The translations under genes and the position numbers were made by a program. Shown one piece after another: positions 49,001 to 59,972 of a stretch of 64,000 nt of DNA (position 1 is the first letter of the stretch; every line of letters begins with the position of its first letter). The DNA is from Temnothorax longispinosus (taxonomy: Eukaryota; Arthropoda; Insecta; Hymenoptera; Formicidae), in the NCBI RefSeq assembly GCF_030848805.1, contig NC_092359.1:3275001-3339000 (forward strand), in the 5' to 3' direction. Below the pieces are notes generated by a model that worked only from the letters and a program-made list of their open reading frames with translations, did not search any database and was not told where the DNA came from.

Positions 49001-52000
49001 CCGTTTTAATTTAATGCAAGATAAACTTGATATAATTATTTATTATTAATTATTCTGAATTTACGAATTTTAATTAGAACGGTATTTTTTCAGACATCCT
49101 ATACGCATTATTCTTGTGAAGTCGTCGAGTCTGGACGATCTAATAAATTTTCACAATAATTCCTTTGCATATATCATAATTACATAATTGGTAGATTTTT
49201 TTTAGTATACTGACAAAAATAATTTCTGATTGTTTTCGACTCGTAATGTTGTAAGCCGAGGACTCGAACGACTTAAAAGAAGAGCTAACATAATTTATTG
49301 CATTATTTATTTATCGCATCTGCGAGGTCGTGAGAAGGAAAGGATAATTGCTAAGAATATTGGAGATGATTTTTTACTGCAGCATGCACGACAATCCTTT
49401 GAAGTATTATTTTATTCTTTTAACTTATCATTTACGTATGTATACTTTGCATCTCCTTATTCGCCGACAGGCCTGCTCTTATATGCACATGTATTTTTAT
49501 TGCGCATGTACATTAGTAGATTCCGTATTCTTCCGACCGGCTACAGTTATTTACGTTATTTACAAGCGACTTCTCAATTATTATTTTGTGCACTGTTATC
49601 TTATGATTACTTGAAGCGGTTTGCATTTTTAAATTATTATTATTTGAAATGATTTTGCTATATAATTTATAAGAGCTTTGCGATACAGAAAACTCTATTC
49701 ATATGTAATAATATGAACTCATACTGATAAAATCAATTGGAGAACACAAAATCTTAATCATAGTTAAGACTGCAATTAAAATCAGAATAATGTCTTGTAC
49801 TCACTATCTGCTAGTATACAAGATTTAATAAATAGCATATTAATATTTATATTATATAATGTTTATTTATATGTAATATATATATTTATATTATAATAAT
49901 ATAATAATATAATGATAGGTATACCGATATTATAATACACATTATAAATATTTAATCTTTATTTTAAATTTCTGTATGTGTAAATTTTTGAAATTAATGT
50001 TTTGAATGTTTTTATGCATTTTAACTCGTAAATTAATGTAACAGAAAGAACAAAGTCTGATAAACTCTGATAAAAATTGCTATGAATTGAGTTTAATACT
50101 GTATCTTCTTTTATTTTTATACTTTTGGACTACAATTTGCAATCAGTCTTTCATTTGTCTCGTATAACAAAAAACATAACTTATTTTTCTTCTGTACTTT
50201 CTATTAATTTGGTGGATGGTTCAATCTGCCTGTGGTCTTCTTGTTTCCAATCGTCACGGGCTATGAATTGGGATATTATCACACTTAGTAAGTACTTCGT
50301 AGACCGCTTTTTCGCTCGCAATTATGTATATAATAACAACTCTTTATCTGCCTTATAAAGATAAAATACATGTGACATTAAAATGTCTTGTTAGAAGAGC
50401 GTGAACCCCAGCGGATGCATTAATCTTAATCAGTATAAGACTGATGGACTATAACACTTACAGAATGCAATGTGAAAAATGTAATTAAAATTTTATATTG
50501 TAACTAAATTAAATAAAATTCGATATGTAAAATATAACAAAGAAATTGAATTGAGCTAGAATTTAATATGAAAATAATTTATAATGTTGAGAACTGAGGA
50601 TCTGCGAATCTAAAGATCTACAACTCTCTGAAAGATTTATAAAATAGAATTTGTGAATTTGAAGAATTACGTTTTAAAATTAATGTATTTTTAAATATCT
50701 GTAGCTTTGTAGATTTGTAGTAGCTTAGACTTAAATTAACGTGAAATTTTGATTACCATTATAAAAAGTAGATCAGTTTTTCGTTATATATGTGAAATAA
50801 ATAAAATATCTTATACTATTTGAAATTAATGTTTCCGAAAGGATCTGAGGTCTCGCTTATGCTATTGCTAAAAGTCCATCCTGTTCATTCGCTGAATGAT
50901 ACGCTTTTTGGATTTGTTTCATGCAAACGACAGAAGTTGATCGAGGTGTGCATAGCTTTAAAGGTCTGTCCTTTATACAATTGCCAAGTCAGTTTTCGAT
51001 TGACCCTTCTGGTGCTTAGCCGAATGCTTACAAGTGCTCGACTTGCTCGTCTTCTTTACATGCAGTAATAAATAGATGAGACAGGCAATCGCTTCTTCGA
51101 GAGCAGAATTAAGTATTTTGATTCGATTGTTTCGTAGAAAATCAAGTTGAAAGAATCCCTACATCTGTGAGATGTTTAAATTAATTAAACAAATCTAATT
51201 TCTGCGAAATCAAAGGCTTTCAAGAGCCTGCAAAATGCAGGAATTGTAGAGTTTCAATATTTAGTAGCATCAACCTAAAAATCTGCGAATTTTCCAAAAA
51301 ACCTGAATTTTGAAATTAAAGAAATTAAATTTTAATTTTTCTAGCATCAAATTTTAAACCTTTTAGCACCAAAGGGGTTAAATATTATTCCCATTTTTGA
51401 AATAATTTGTTCTGATTTTTGTCCATTATTTATATACTGCAGAGAATACATTTTATCCATATTATCTATTATCGCTTAGAACAATGAGCGATATTGAATA
51501 TTGAAATTGTCCATCAGTATCAATTTGTATACGCTAGTTTCCACTAACAATTCGCAGATCATTAACGAAACGAGTTGCTACTACAACAAAATGTGTTCCC
51601 AAGCTTTCTCATCTTTCTGTTATTTTCCTGAGACCTAGAATGTGCGATATGTTGAAAGAAAAGAAGAAAGAGAGAGAGAAAAAACTCGCGTTTTATAATC
51701 ATATAAAGTTTTATTGAAGTATTCTTGCCCACATAACTTATCATTAATATACGCATCAATTATTATATTAATTATTTTGATATAATTTGATAATTATTTT
51801 AATAATGAAGATTTTTAGTGCAAAGAAAATTTTTGGGTCTCAGGAATACGCACAAATAATTTCTATAGGATTCGACACTTATTGTATGAAATTCCAGAAT
51901 AATGTGCCTGGCTACGGTGATGGTGCCAAGGAGGACTGCAGCGATCTGCCACCAAATCAGCGGAAGAAGCGATTGCAGCAACGACTGGACGAGATCCAGG

Positions 52001-53533
52001 CGAAGATTCAGCAAGAGACCGCGGCGAGGGACGGTCTGATGAAGATGAAAGGCGTGTACGAGCAGAACCCCGCCCTTGGAGATCCAATGAGTATAGAGGG
52101 GCAATTAAACCAGTCCAGTAACAAACTGGACAAGCTCGGAGTTGAACTGGCAAAGTTTCAAGGCTACCTCGAAGAAGCAATGCGCGCTGGTGCCAATTTA
52201 TCTAGGTAAATGAAGCACAGTTAATTGAACGGGCCAGTATTGTTGTGCCATTTAATAATAAAATCAAGAGAGGTAAAGAAGTAACTTGGCGTGGTTTCAG
52301 CCCAAGTCAAGCACAGCGAAAACCTACTACTAACGGCTCGGCAACCAGGCCGTTGAGTTCACGAAGAGGTAGTCACTCGGGCGGCGAGGAGAGCCTGTCG
52401 AGATCCGCTTCGGACTCGAGCGTCTGTAACGCGAACGCAAATCAACCGGTTCACAAGAAGAGCGCGCCGAGCACACCGCAGCCGACTCATGGGTAAGTCA
52501 TCACGGTAATATACAGAATAACGCACAGGTCACATTATACACTCTGAAAATCTCGGGACCTTTAGAATCCGTACATATTCACTTCATAAACTTGTTCTTT
52601 CGTGTTATTATTCGTACCGTTTTATCGTTATTAATGTTTTATCATTATTTGGTATTATATTAATATTCTATTTTTATATTCTACCAGAACTCAAATTATA
52701 TACTTCATAGATTCTCCGTGTCATAATTTATCCGTTTCATAATTCTTTATAAATTCATGTTCAGAAACATTGCAATGTCTTTGGCTTTTATGCAATCGTT
52801 CTTATCTTATCGGAGCTAATGAACATAAGTAACAGAGATAACACGAAAAGTGTTACTATATGAGTCACCGCTGTTTTCCCCGTTTCGACAAATTAGTGTG
52901 ACGAATGGAGTTTTGCTTCACAATTGCTTGTAGGTCCAGATTAGATTATGATCTAGTTGTTGTATATACCTTTCCGCGAAAGCGTTCGGTTATTGAGTAG
53001 ATTAGACACTTCACACTAGACAAATAGCCACGGTTTTCGCTTTATGGTACTGATGCACAGTTCCACGAACAGCCCGGAATCTGGCCTCGGCGAGTCGAGA
53101 ACGTCGCTACCCGGCAGCGGTTGCGAGGAGTATTATCATGACGAAGTGGACGCTCAACCGCCATTGGGAACATGTCGGGCGCTTTATCCTTTCGATGGTG
53201 AGAGTCCGTCCAAATCTATGGGCATCCATACGATCTACTTTTCTATGTTTTCAGTTATAGGGACGGAAACACGAATTAGATTAAAGTGCAACAGAGAAAA
53301 AAAAACTGAACAATTACTTTATTCTTGTTATCCTAATCTTTAATCTTGTTATCATTGTTACTATTTTATTTGCAGCGACTAGCGAAGGTTCCATACCGAT
53401 GTACGACGGCGAAGAGCTGTATATGATCGAGCTGGATCAAGGAGATGGTTGGACTAGAGTGCGACGCATTTCTCAACCGATCGAGGGCTTCGTGCCGACC
53501 TCGTACATAGAGTGTCATCTGTACAACACTTAG
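23240..53533 (+). CDS. Cip4: Cip4 / FNBP1 / TRIP10-type F-BAR protein (F-BAR, HR1, SH3)
   Basis: Ten coding exons: 23240-23263, 42371-42486, 45288-45338, 47261-47567, 47848-47994, 48439-48795, 51898-52205, 52301-52492, 53061-53197 and 53376-53533. Phases agree throughout (1797 nt, 598 residues). Residues 1-290 form the F-BAR domain (MSWGTELW, then DQFENLSLHTQKGIEFLERY, FKMELNEVNDQAGQREVIAE). GLFGIFGSNK follows, then an HR1 coiled coil at about 345-430 (SDLPPNQRKKRLQQRLDEI, ETAARDGLMKMKGVY). A Ser-rich linker leads to a C-terminal SH3 (CRALYPFDG ... GDGWTRVRR ... EGFVPTSYIEC). Such proteins bend membrane, bind active Cdc42 through HR1, and recruit WASP/WAVE and dynamin through SH3 during endocytosis. 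The first coding exon is only eight codons, separated from the rest by a 19.1 kb intron, a layout that suits regulatory elements or alternative 5' exons. It is head-to-head with sws and tail-to-tail with LRRC20. Confidence 0.95.
23264..25062. other. Cip4 intron 1, first part
   Basis: Intronic sequence following the eight-codon first exon. The first 900 bp is CpG- and pyrimidine-rich with a degenerate CT tract at about 23290-23370. Open frames on both strands come from this composition and show no domains. No RNA gene was recognised. Confidence 0.45.
25063..25276. mobile_element. Hairpin MITE in Cip4 intron 1
   Basis: Long inverted repeat. The outer segments TTAAATTGATAATC and GATTATCAATTTAA flank a tighter core at about 25108-25248, where AAAACCACAGTGGTG pairs with CACCACTGTGGTTTT and TGTGCACAGATGCAAT meets its complement at the tip. 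Low-complexity ATATAT separates the outer and inner arms, which suggests one element inserted within another or an expanded arm. Confidence 0.7.
25345..25419. mobile_element. Short mariner-like MITE
   Basis: A 75-bp element with inverted ends GGTTGGCCAATAAGTGCGG and CCGCACGGACTTACTGGCCA, flanked by TA-containing sequence. The GGTTGGC-AATAAGT-GCGG pattern resembles the terminal repeats of mariner transposons. No transposase remains; it is an internally deleted, non-autonomous copy. Confidence 0.65.
26857..27012. mobile_element. Hairpin MITE with repeated GTTTACGCG motif
   Basis: Inverted repeat of about 156 bp. ACGTTTACGCGAGCGTTACT pairs with AGTAACGTTCGCGTAAACGT, and GTAACTTACGATAATTC pairs with GAATTATCGTAAGTTA. 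The CGTTTACGCG motif occurs again twice in the centre, so the element is built from shorter inverted units. Confidence 0.75.
28263..28500. mobile_element. MITE with 20-bp terminal inverted repeats
   Basis: A 238-bp element with ends AAGGTATCAATACCCGGACA and GTCCGGGTATTGATATCTTT. Subterminal degenerate copies such as ATATCTGGACACGTATACCT and GTGTCCAGATATAGGTATAC continue the symmetry inward, while the middle is AT-rich and unique. It carries no open frame of note. Confidence 0.7.
28501..30970. other. Cip4 intron 1, unassigned sequence
   Basis: No gene or repeat element was recognised. Composition alternates between CpG-rich patches (about 28540-29060) and AT-rich stretches. Open frames on both strands are short and lack domain motifs. 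Confidence 0.4.
30972..31035. repeat. (GA)n microsatellite
   Basis: Uninterrupted GA dinucleotide run of about 64 bp in Cip4 intron 1. Confidence 0.95.
31036..33070. other. Cip4 intron 1, unassigned, with a CpG-rich patch at 32.6-32.95 kb
   Basis: Mostly AT-rich intron. From about 32620 to 32950 it becomes CpG-rich and contains a TATAAATA at 32769-32776, a layout that could be a promoter. No clear exon with a splice donor was identified downstream. Confidence 0.35.
33072..33365. repeat. Degenerate tandem repeat, about 87-bp unit, three copies
   Basis: The segment ACGAAATAGATTCTTTC followed by GCTTGTATTATATTAAAATG recurs at about 33072, 33158 (as AAATAAATTTGTTCTCACTT) and 33246, each with a variable downstream part ending in AGTTAATAC or similar. 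A partial fourth unit (GAGAGCAAATTCTTTGCG) may close the array. Confidence 0.65.
33366..42370. other. Cip4 intron 1, remaining part
   Basis: About 9 kb of intron with no supported gene. CpG-rich patches occur at about 34480-34750, 39880-40330, 40900-41240 and 41860-42080, separated by AT-rich DNA. A TATAAAAG lies at 33705-33712. Open frames (for example 36353-36622) carry no recognisable domain. The polypyrimidine tract and acceptor of exon 2 close the interval. Confidence 0.4.
42487..45287. other. Cip4 intron 2
   Basis: Intron of 2.8 kb. The sequence is mixed AT-rich and CpG-containing; no repeat element or gene was recognised. The acceptor is GTTGCAG before a 51-bp micro-exon. Confidence 0.6.
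45722..46065 (+). mobile_element. tRNA-derived SINE with T-tract tail in Cip4 intron 3
   Basis: The element begins with a tRNA-like head (about 45722-45800) holding a degenerate A box (TGGTCTTGTGGT, 45733-45744) and a perfect B box (GGTTCGAGTCC, 45775-45785), spaced as in a tRNA. A 240-bp non-tRNA body follows, ending in a run of 26 T residues at 46039-46064. The 9-bp direct repeat CGAAAGGTA flanks it at 45713-45721 and 46066-46074, consistent with a target-site duplication. It lies in the same orientation as Cip4. A T tail rather than an A tail is unusual for a LINE-mobilised SINE. Confidence 0.85.
46075..47260. other. Cip4 intron 3, 3' part
   Basis: AT-rich intron downstream of the SINE. 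No gene or repeat was recognised; it ends with the acceptor GTTTCTCAG before exon 4. Confidence 0.5.
48796..51897. other. Cip4 intron 6
   Basis: AT-rich 3.1 kb intron between the F-BAR-encoding exons and the HR1 exon. Other family members often splice alternative linker exons here, but no open segment with good splice sites was found. Low-complexity AT repeats occur near 49850-49930. Confidence 0.5.
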
Positions 53534-55727
53534 CCGCTTCTCCTAGGTTGTTAAAGGGGAACTACGCGACATGGAACCGCTCGAAGGAGATTATTAACGA
53601 AGACGCGTAACGCATTTGGCGTCGTCGAAGATTCGAGGGTCATGTGTTGGACGAATTGGCACGGGATACCGAAACGTCAATAGCGGATCGCAGGCCTAAT
53701 ACTCGAACAACGTAACATCACAAGGTTTTTAATTTTAAAGATGCAGGAACTTGAAACAGTTAAGAATCGTGAATATTCACACGCAAAATATATTATGAAG
53801 CTTCTTTTAAGATATATTATGAAGATCTTTTAAGATTCATAAGATAGATGAAAACAGAATTTCTCAATCGCGGATTTGAGAAATCGTTTGTCAATCTAAA
53901 GACCCGCGATCACAATCTATAAAAGTGGAAGTATCTGCGGAATCGGATTATTGCGTGCTAGTATTCTCAACGAAATTGTGACTATTGTCAACTGTTGCGT
54001 ACACACCTCCAACACATTTCCCTCTTAAGTATTCCTGTTCGATCGATCGGCCGATCGATCAGGAAGGAACAAAGGAACGATATAATACGAACAAATAGCC
54101 CCGGTTTTGTGATCAATCAATCTAAGCGTAATAGGGATAGAGTCGAGCTCATTTTTGGGCTTATTAGACCCTAAGAGACATATTTCACCCTTATCCGGAT
54201 TTATTTAATATAATACTTTGTTATATAATAATTAGCAATTATCTGTTAAAAAGGTATTTAACAGATTTTAATAGCGTATTATTAATAGCGAATGTATTAT
54301 TTAAATTTACATTTAAATCATTATTTTCGCGTGCGATTTTTTTACGAAGGCTCGCGGCGGCCCTACAGCCTTACCTGCATTATTTTGAAATTATATAAGT
54401 TGATATTAATGGCTGTTGATTATTAATTAATTATGAAATGTTTTACCGCGGGAATACGGCTGTATTATTATTTATCGCGGGAGGAAATTCAATGCGCGGA
54501 GGATCACATCGGGACCTGCATTTCTTGGCGTTCGGTTCTCGTCAAAATTATTACTAATGATAACAATAGTTACTACTTTATTAATCTCGGAAAATTTTTT
54601 TATTTAAAAATATTGTATTATTTTGCAGACTGTGTACTATGTTTCACTATGTAAATACATAATTCTCTTTTTTTTAATTATTTTAAAGTAATCTTATACG
54701 AAGGGCCACGGTGGCCCCAAAGTCTATCTACGGCAGGAAACTCACGAATCCAGAGGTAAGGGTTGAATTTAGGCATCTGTATGATAGCGTTATGTCCGAT
54801 AATATACATGTTCAATTGTATGCATTTGTCACTTTTAATCCTTGAGCAGGAGCAAGTATCGAAACAGAAGAATTACGTTATTGGATAATTATTTTATTTT
54901 ATTTTAAAAAATAGTTATTTAACATCGCAATTAGGAAATGCCAGTTTTTAGTCTATCAAATAATGGTCGACGAAAATAGTGCAATATTCTGATCAAAGAT
55001 TTTAAGACGAGTCTTTTGTCCGTGTGAGAACTTATGAGTTTTCACAGATCGCTTCAGTATTAACATCAATGCGGCTGCTTAAGGATTAAAGCGCGATTGT
55101 CTTTTCGTGAAGAGTCGACGATGAAATGATCTTTAATGCACTTCTCGAGACGTATCCTTTTTCCGTATAGCTGTGCACGAGCGAGACATTTAACGATCCC
55201 GTTAAGAGAAAAAAAAAGAAGTAACTATCTTAGTAATAATAATCGCGCTCCGCCTACTCGTCACTCACAAATTAATCACGACTGTTGTAACCGTCGCCGC
55301 ACCGAAGTTTTATCGTTCTTTTGTATACTCGACTCGACGTTGTAAAAGGCGGCCGACTGTTTCACGCACACGACTCACTATCATACGCTGAGAGAGCACG
55401 AGACTGATAGGGTTTCGTCGTGCTCGCGCGAGTCGAGCAAAATCTTGATGTTTACTCGTAATCGAGATTGCAAAGATCGACAAGATTCCGAAGTATAGTG
55501 GCATCGAGAGAAGAATTACAGAAATTATACTAGTTAGGATGCGTACAGTACAGGATTGTAAAATTTGGCAATGGATAATTGAATATCCATGTATTCGATT
55601 TTGTAAAATCGAAAGCTTCTAAAGTTAGAGCTCTTCGGTTCAAGAAGTGATAAATCTGTAGCATCTGGAATTCGTGCGAAACGCTAGCTTCTATAAACGA
55701 AGATTTTATAAAATCGGATAAATATAC

Positions 55728-55788
<61 letters not shown>

Positions 55789-56556
55789 TGTGCCAAAATT
55801 TATAAAATTAAAATTTTTCGTAATGTAAAATATTTTATAATCCTAATAGAATTCTTGACTCTTCAACGATCTACAGATTTGAGATTAGCTTATTTGAAAG
55901 CGTATGTAATCCGCGAAAGGATATCTGTACGACGAGAAGGGTCTTGAAGTCTTGAGATTCTCGGGACTCGGTTACGCGTAACATCAATTTGCGACGAAAA
56001 ATGAGTCGTTCCGATGGAGCTGGTCGGCGTACCGCGTTTAAGGAGTTGCCTGAATGTGACTAGTTAGTGATAGATTTATGTAAATATTGCCAGGGATATG
56101 GAAGCGAGAGCGAGGCTGCCCAGCATGCGAGTGCCAGAATCGATATTAAGCCCCGGGAAGGACACGCTTCTGTCGCGGACAGGAGCCTGGTCCTTAAAAT
56201 ATCCGGGTATCCTGCGGCAATGCTCTGTGCTGCGTTGGTGCTACACATCGGTATATTAAAATTATTAAATGGTCAAAAAAATAGCGTTCGCGATAATCGT
56301 AGCGGCAAGCTGTAATTGTAGAAGTTATAGCGTCGGCCTGTCACTATTGTTACTTCGGGCGATATTTTGCGATAGCGAGAGCCTCGATGAATGGTCGCTA
56401 AAGCAGCATGGAGATGCGGTATATCTGAAGGAACTGATCCTTGGATCCCCATACGTCCCGGAAGGAAGTCCGCTCGACCGCGAGAACCTGATGCATTTAT
56501 CGTAATTTTTCGCGGCATCCGGGAATCGTGTAACTTTCTCTCGCATTGAATGTATA

Positions 56557-56593
<37 letters not shown>

Positions 56594-59500
56594 GATATTA
56601 TATATTCGATCGTCAGGAAGAAAAGGCGTAGCTTCACTATAGCCGTACGCAAGTACACGAATAAATATCAATAGTTCACTCAGACACATACACACGCACA
56701 CGCGCATCCTGCCCCCGCTCTTGATCGCTTCCGGTTCGTTAACGGCGAAAACAAGGGAACTACTCGGCGATTATGGCAAGACGAAGTAACGGGGCCGTCT
56801 GTGCGCCCCGACGTTTCATTGTGTCTGTTCTATGTATATTTTGTGATTCTCTATACGCGCGAACAAGCATTGTAGATAATTAATTCTGCGTTTTATTATA
56901 CTTTATTATTATTATTTTTATTATTATTATTAATATTGAAAAAATACAGGTACTAAACCAATATAACTGTTTCGGATACGTTAACGTGGGTAATATATTT
57001 ACGCCTTTACATCCAGAGCTCTTCCTCATGCGTTTGATGCGTTTAGTATTTAATTTTATCTCTTATAGAAAATATATGTTTGGAAGAATACCAGTTTTTC
57101 GGTTCAAAAAGCCGCACTTTATATTTCTTGTATAACAATTTTTTAAATATAATTTTTACGTGATTTTATTGCTATATAAAAATCAAAAGAAAGTAAATGT
57201 GATAGTGATAGTTATTAAATCGCGAATATAATATTCCATTCCTATATTTACGCAAACACGCGTTGAGAATTATTTTTTTTATAATAATCGTATGATATTA
57301 ATAATTATTAAAACGTGAACGTGATATTTTTGTTCGGTGAATGTAATTTATTTAATATGTTCAACGTTTAGTAACTATTATTGTACGAAGTAAAAGATAT
57401 TTATTTTGGCATTGATTGTATTTCATTTCAAAAATTTTATTTAAAGAAGCTGCAAAAATATAAAAAGTGCAATTAAAACTAGCGTGCGCCGTCGTCATCT
57501 TTGTTTTGCGTCGTTTTATGTCCGTTTTTGAATAAAATGTTATTTTGTGTTTTTAAATCATCGAAGCAATGTTGCACATGCGAATAAATGTCGCGAGTAC
57601 TGACCAAAGCATTGAGCAATTATTGTACCACGCAGTACTTTTCGTTCTATTACGATACTATCGATCATAATTAGCTCTGTTTTCTAATCACGCGAGCGAG
57701 TATCCATGATATCGAGATTGCGTGCAGCTTCAACGTAAAGCCAATCAGGCACCAGCAGCTCGGTGAGTAATTTCATTTCCACTACATAAAGCTAATTTAA
57801 TTTGTAAAATTAAAAAAAGAGAAATCAGTTGAGCGTTAGTTGCATTAATATTAATTAGCGCAATTGAAGTTGTAGATAAAGCGCTTTGTTCAGAATATAA
57901 AATCAGGAATAGATAAAAACGCAGCTGAGTTCTGGGATATTTTATTTTTTAACTGGCAATTTTTTTTTTATTTTGGACGTTTTTTGGCACACCCTGTACA
58001 TACGTTCGTACACGACACATTTAGTGGCTCAAGGTAGAACATCGACCTTCCATCCGTCGAAACTAATACGTTGTATAAGTGCACCATTTATGTTTCTCTA
58101 TTAATAACAGTCGCGACACACGCATGCATCGTATAAAAATTGGCTCGATAACTTTCGGATAGTTTTTATTTTACGTAATACAGAATGTGGGTAAATTTAT
58201 AAGCGAGTAAAAGTGTCCATCTGTCTTGAAAGCATTGCGCAGTTTCTACTCCCCTGTCAAAAATTGTATATACAATTACGACACATATCTTGCAAGATTT
58301 TAACAACTGACGCGTCGAACAATCGGCGAATAAATTATAAAAATACGGACCACAACAACTACTCTCCTGACCCGTGACGCAAGTGCTCTCGCGAGACTAG
58401 GGAACATTCATATAAATAAGATACAAATTGCGATATAGAAATCACTGTAATTAGGATGTATATAGACTAGGAACGGTGCGAAATATATAATTGAAAAAAA
58501 AATGCGCTCTCGTGCTTCTCGTGCTGTTTGCATTGCGACGTCTCGCGCGTCTCCACATTGAAATTTCTACGAATCTGAGGATGTATGAAACTAGAGATTT
58601 ACAGATTTATCAGTTATACATTTTTATATTTTTCCAATTTAAGAAAATTTTAATAAATCTTAAAGCTGAGGGACCTTCAAATGAAATTATCCAAATGCCA
58701 CGGACGTAATTGTCCGTAAATCCGAGATTCGACACGGTTACGTAAACTTCTGTAAATCTCAAGATCCGTACGTCCAAGAATGACTGACTAGATCAAAAGC
58801 ACAGGAAGATAAAACGAATTTACAATTGTAATTACTATTCGACGCGCAGAACGCGCGTAGTCTCGCGAAGACATTTGCAAGCCTACGCTTGCAAATCTGT
58901 ATTTCTTTACGGGGCACCCTATATCCAGACGTTAATAGTTACTTAATAATATTTTTGTCATTCGTTACTTTTTCGTTATTAATTAACACTTTGTACTCGA
59001 GTGAAAAAAATTAACATTTATCCGAAACTCATCAATTTGCGAGGCGTTAATCTTTTCATATCCGATTTACGAATGCATGTAAAACGTGAAAACGTCCTCA
59101 AAATGTAATTTACAGAAGAGTTACGGAATCTTTATTTTTACACTGATTCTTAATATTTTATAAATATATAGTAACATTAAATCATGTAAAATTGTAACAT
59201 CTCTGTTATATTTTCACATGATACTCGAGTGCAAAATGTTAAATATTAAAAAGATTGCACTATATAATGTATATATATATCGGCAGTCCATAGCGGTGTA
59301 AATTGTCCGCGACACTGACGGACAAAAATTACAATACAAATACAGTCGATACAAGTTGTATTCATGAACGACAGATTAATATTTTGCAAATATTTCTTCA
59401 AGTCTTAAGCTCTGTAAATCCGAGACTTTTGAATTTTAGAGATCGCACATTTAACTATGCAGATTTAAAAACCCGAAGGTTCGAAAAAATCCAAATCAAA

Positions 59501-59972
59501 CGATTCAAATGATCCACATACTTTATAATTCAAGGATTCGATACTGAAAGTGTTCTGATATTCAAAATTTCATAAATCGTGAGATCTAAGAATCCTCGAA
59601 TTCGATTGAATTAAGTATTTATGTATCACAAAACAGCGTCGCTCATGGCTGGTATCGCGATAAAATCTAAAAATCCACGCGGTATAAAAGAAAAACGAGG
59701 GATCGGTCGATCTCCACGAGATCAGTAACAGATCCGCAGTAATTAAGTACAAATCACTAGTGACATTTATAAAAGATACAATCGGGCCGTGTCGACTGGC
59801 GATCCGCGGCACCCGTTATCACACATTTCGCGTTATCACTGTACAAAATGTCGATTCTACTTCTAGTTCGCGAAGTCTTGAGCAATCTTCGTCGAGAGAA
59901 CGCGGGGGATGGAATCGTCTCCCCCGGCGCGTCTCCCGTCGCGAAATGGGCTGCTCTCACTCGGGAGGTGGC
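53534..59972. other. Convergent spacer between Cip4 and LRRC20, with long 3' UTR sequence
   Basis: About 6.4 kb without a supported gene. It must contain the 3' UTRs of Cip4 and LRRC20; AATAAAATG near 57530 is one candidate polyadenylation signal. A 20-bp perfect palindrome of GATCGATC/GGCC type lies at about 54043-54062. Open frames at 56067-56505 and elsewhere have no family signature. Confidence 0.5.
55733..55786. repeat. (TA)n microsatellite
   Basis: Uninterrupted TA run of about 50 bp in the Cip4/LRRC20 spacer. A shorter imperfect TA run lies at about 56560-56592. Confidence 0.95.

Noticed and set aside
51870..51897. Alternative acceptor for Cip4 exon 7 at TTTCTATAG
   Set aside because: The phase required from exon 6 meets an in-frame stop before the conserved region; the acceptor at 51897 keeps the frame.
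56067..56505. Open frames downstream of Cip4
   Set aside because: Short, unrecognised, and in likely 3' UTR; no start context or conservation evidence.
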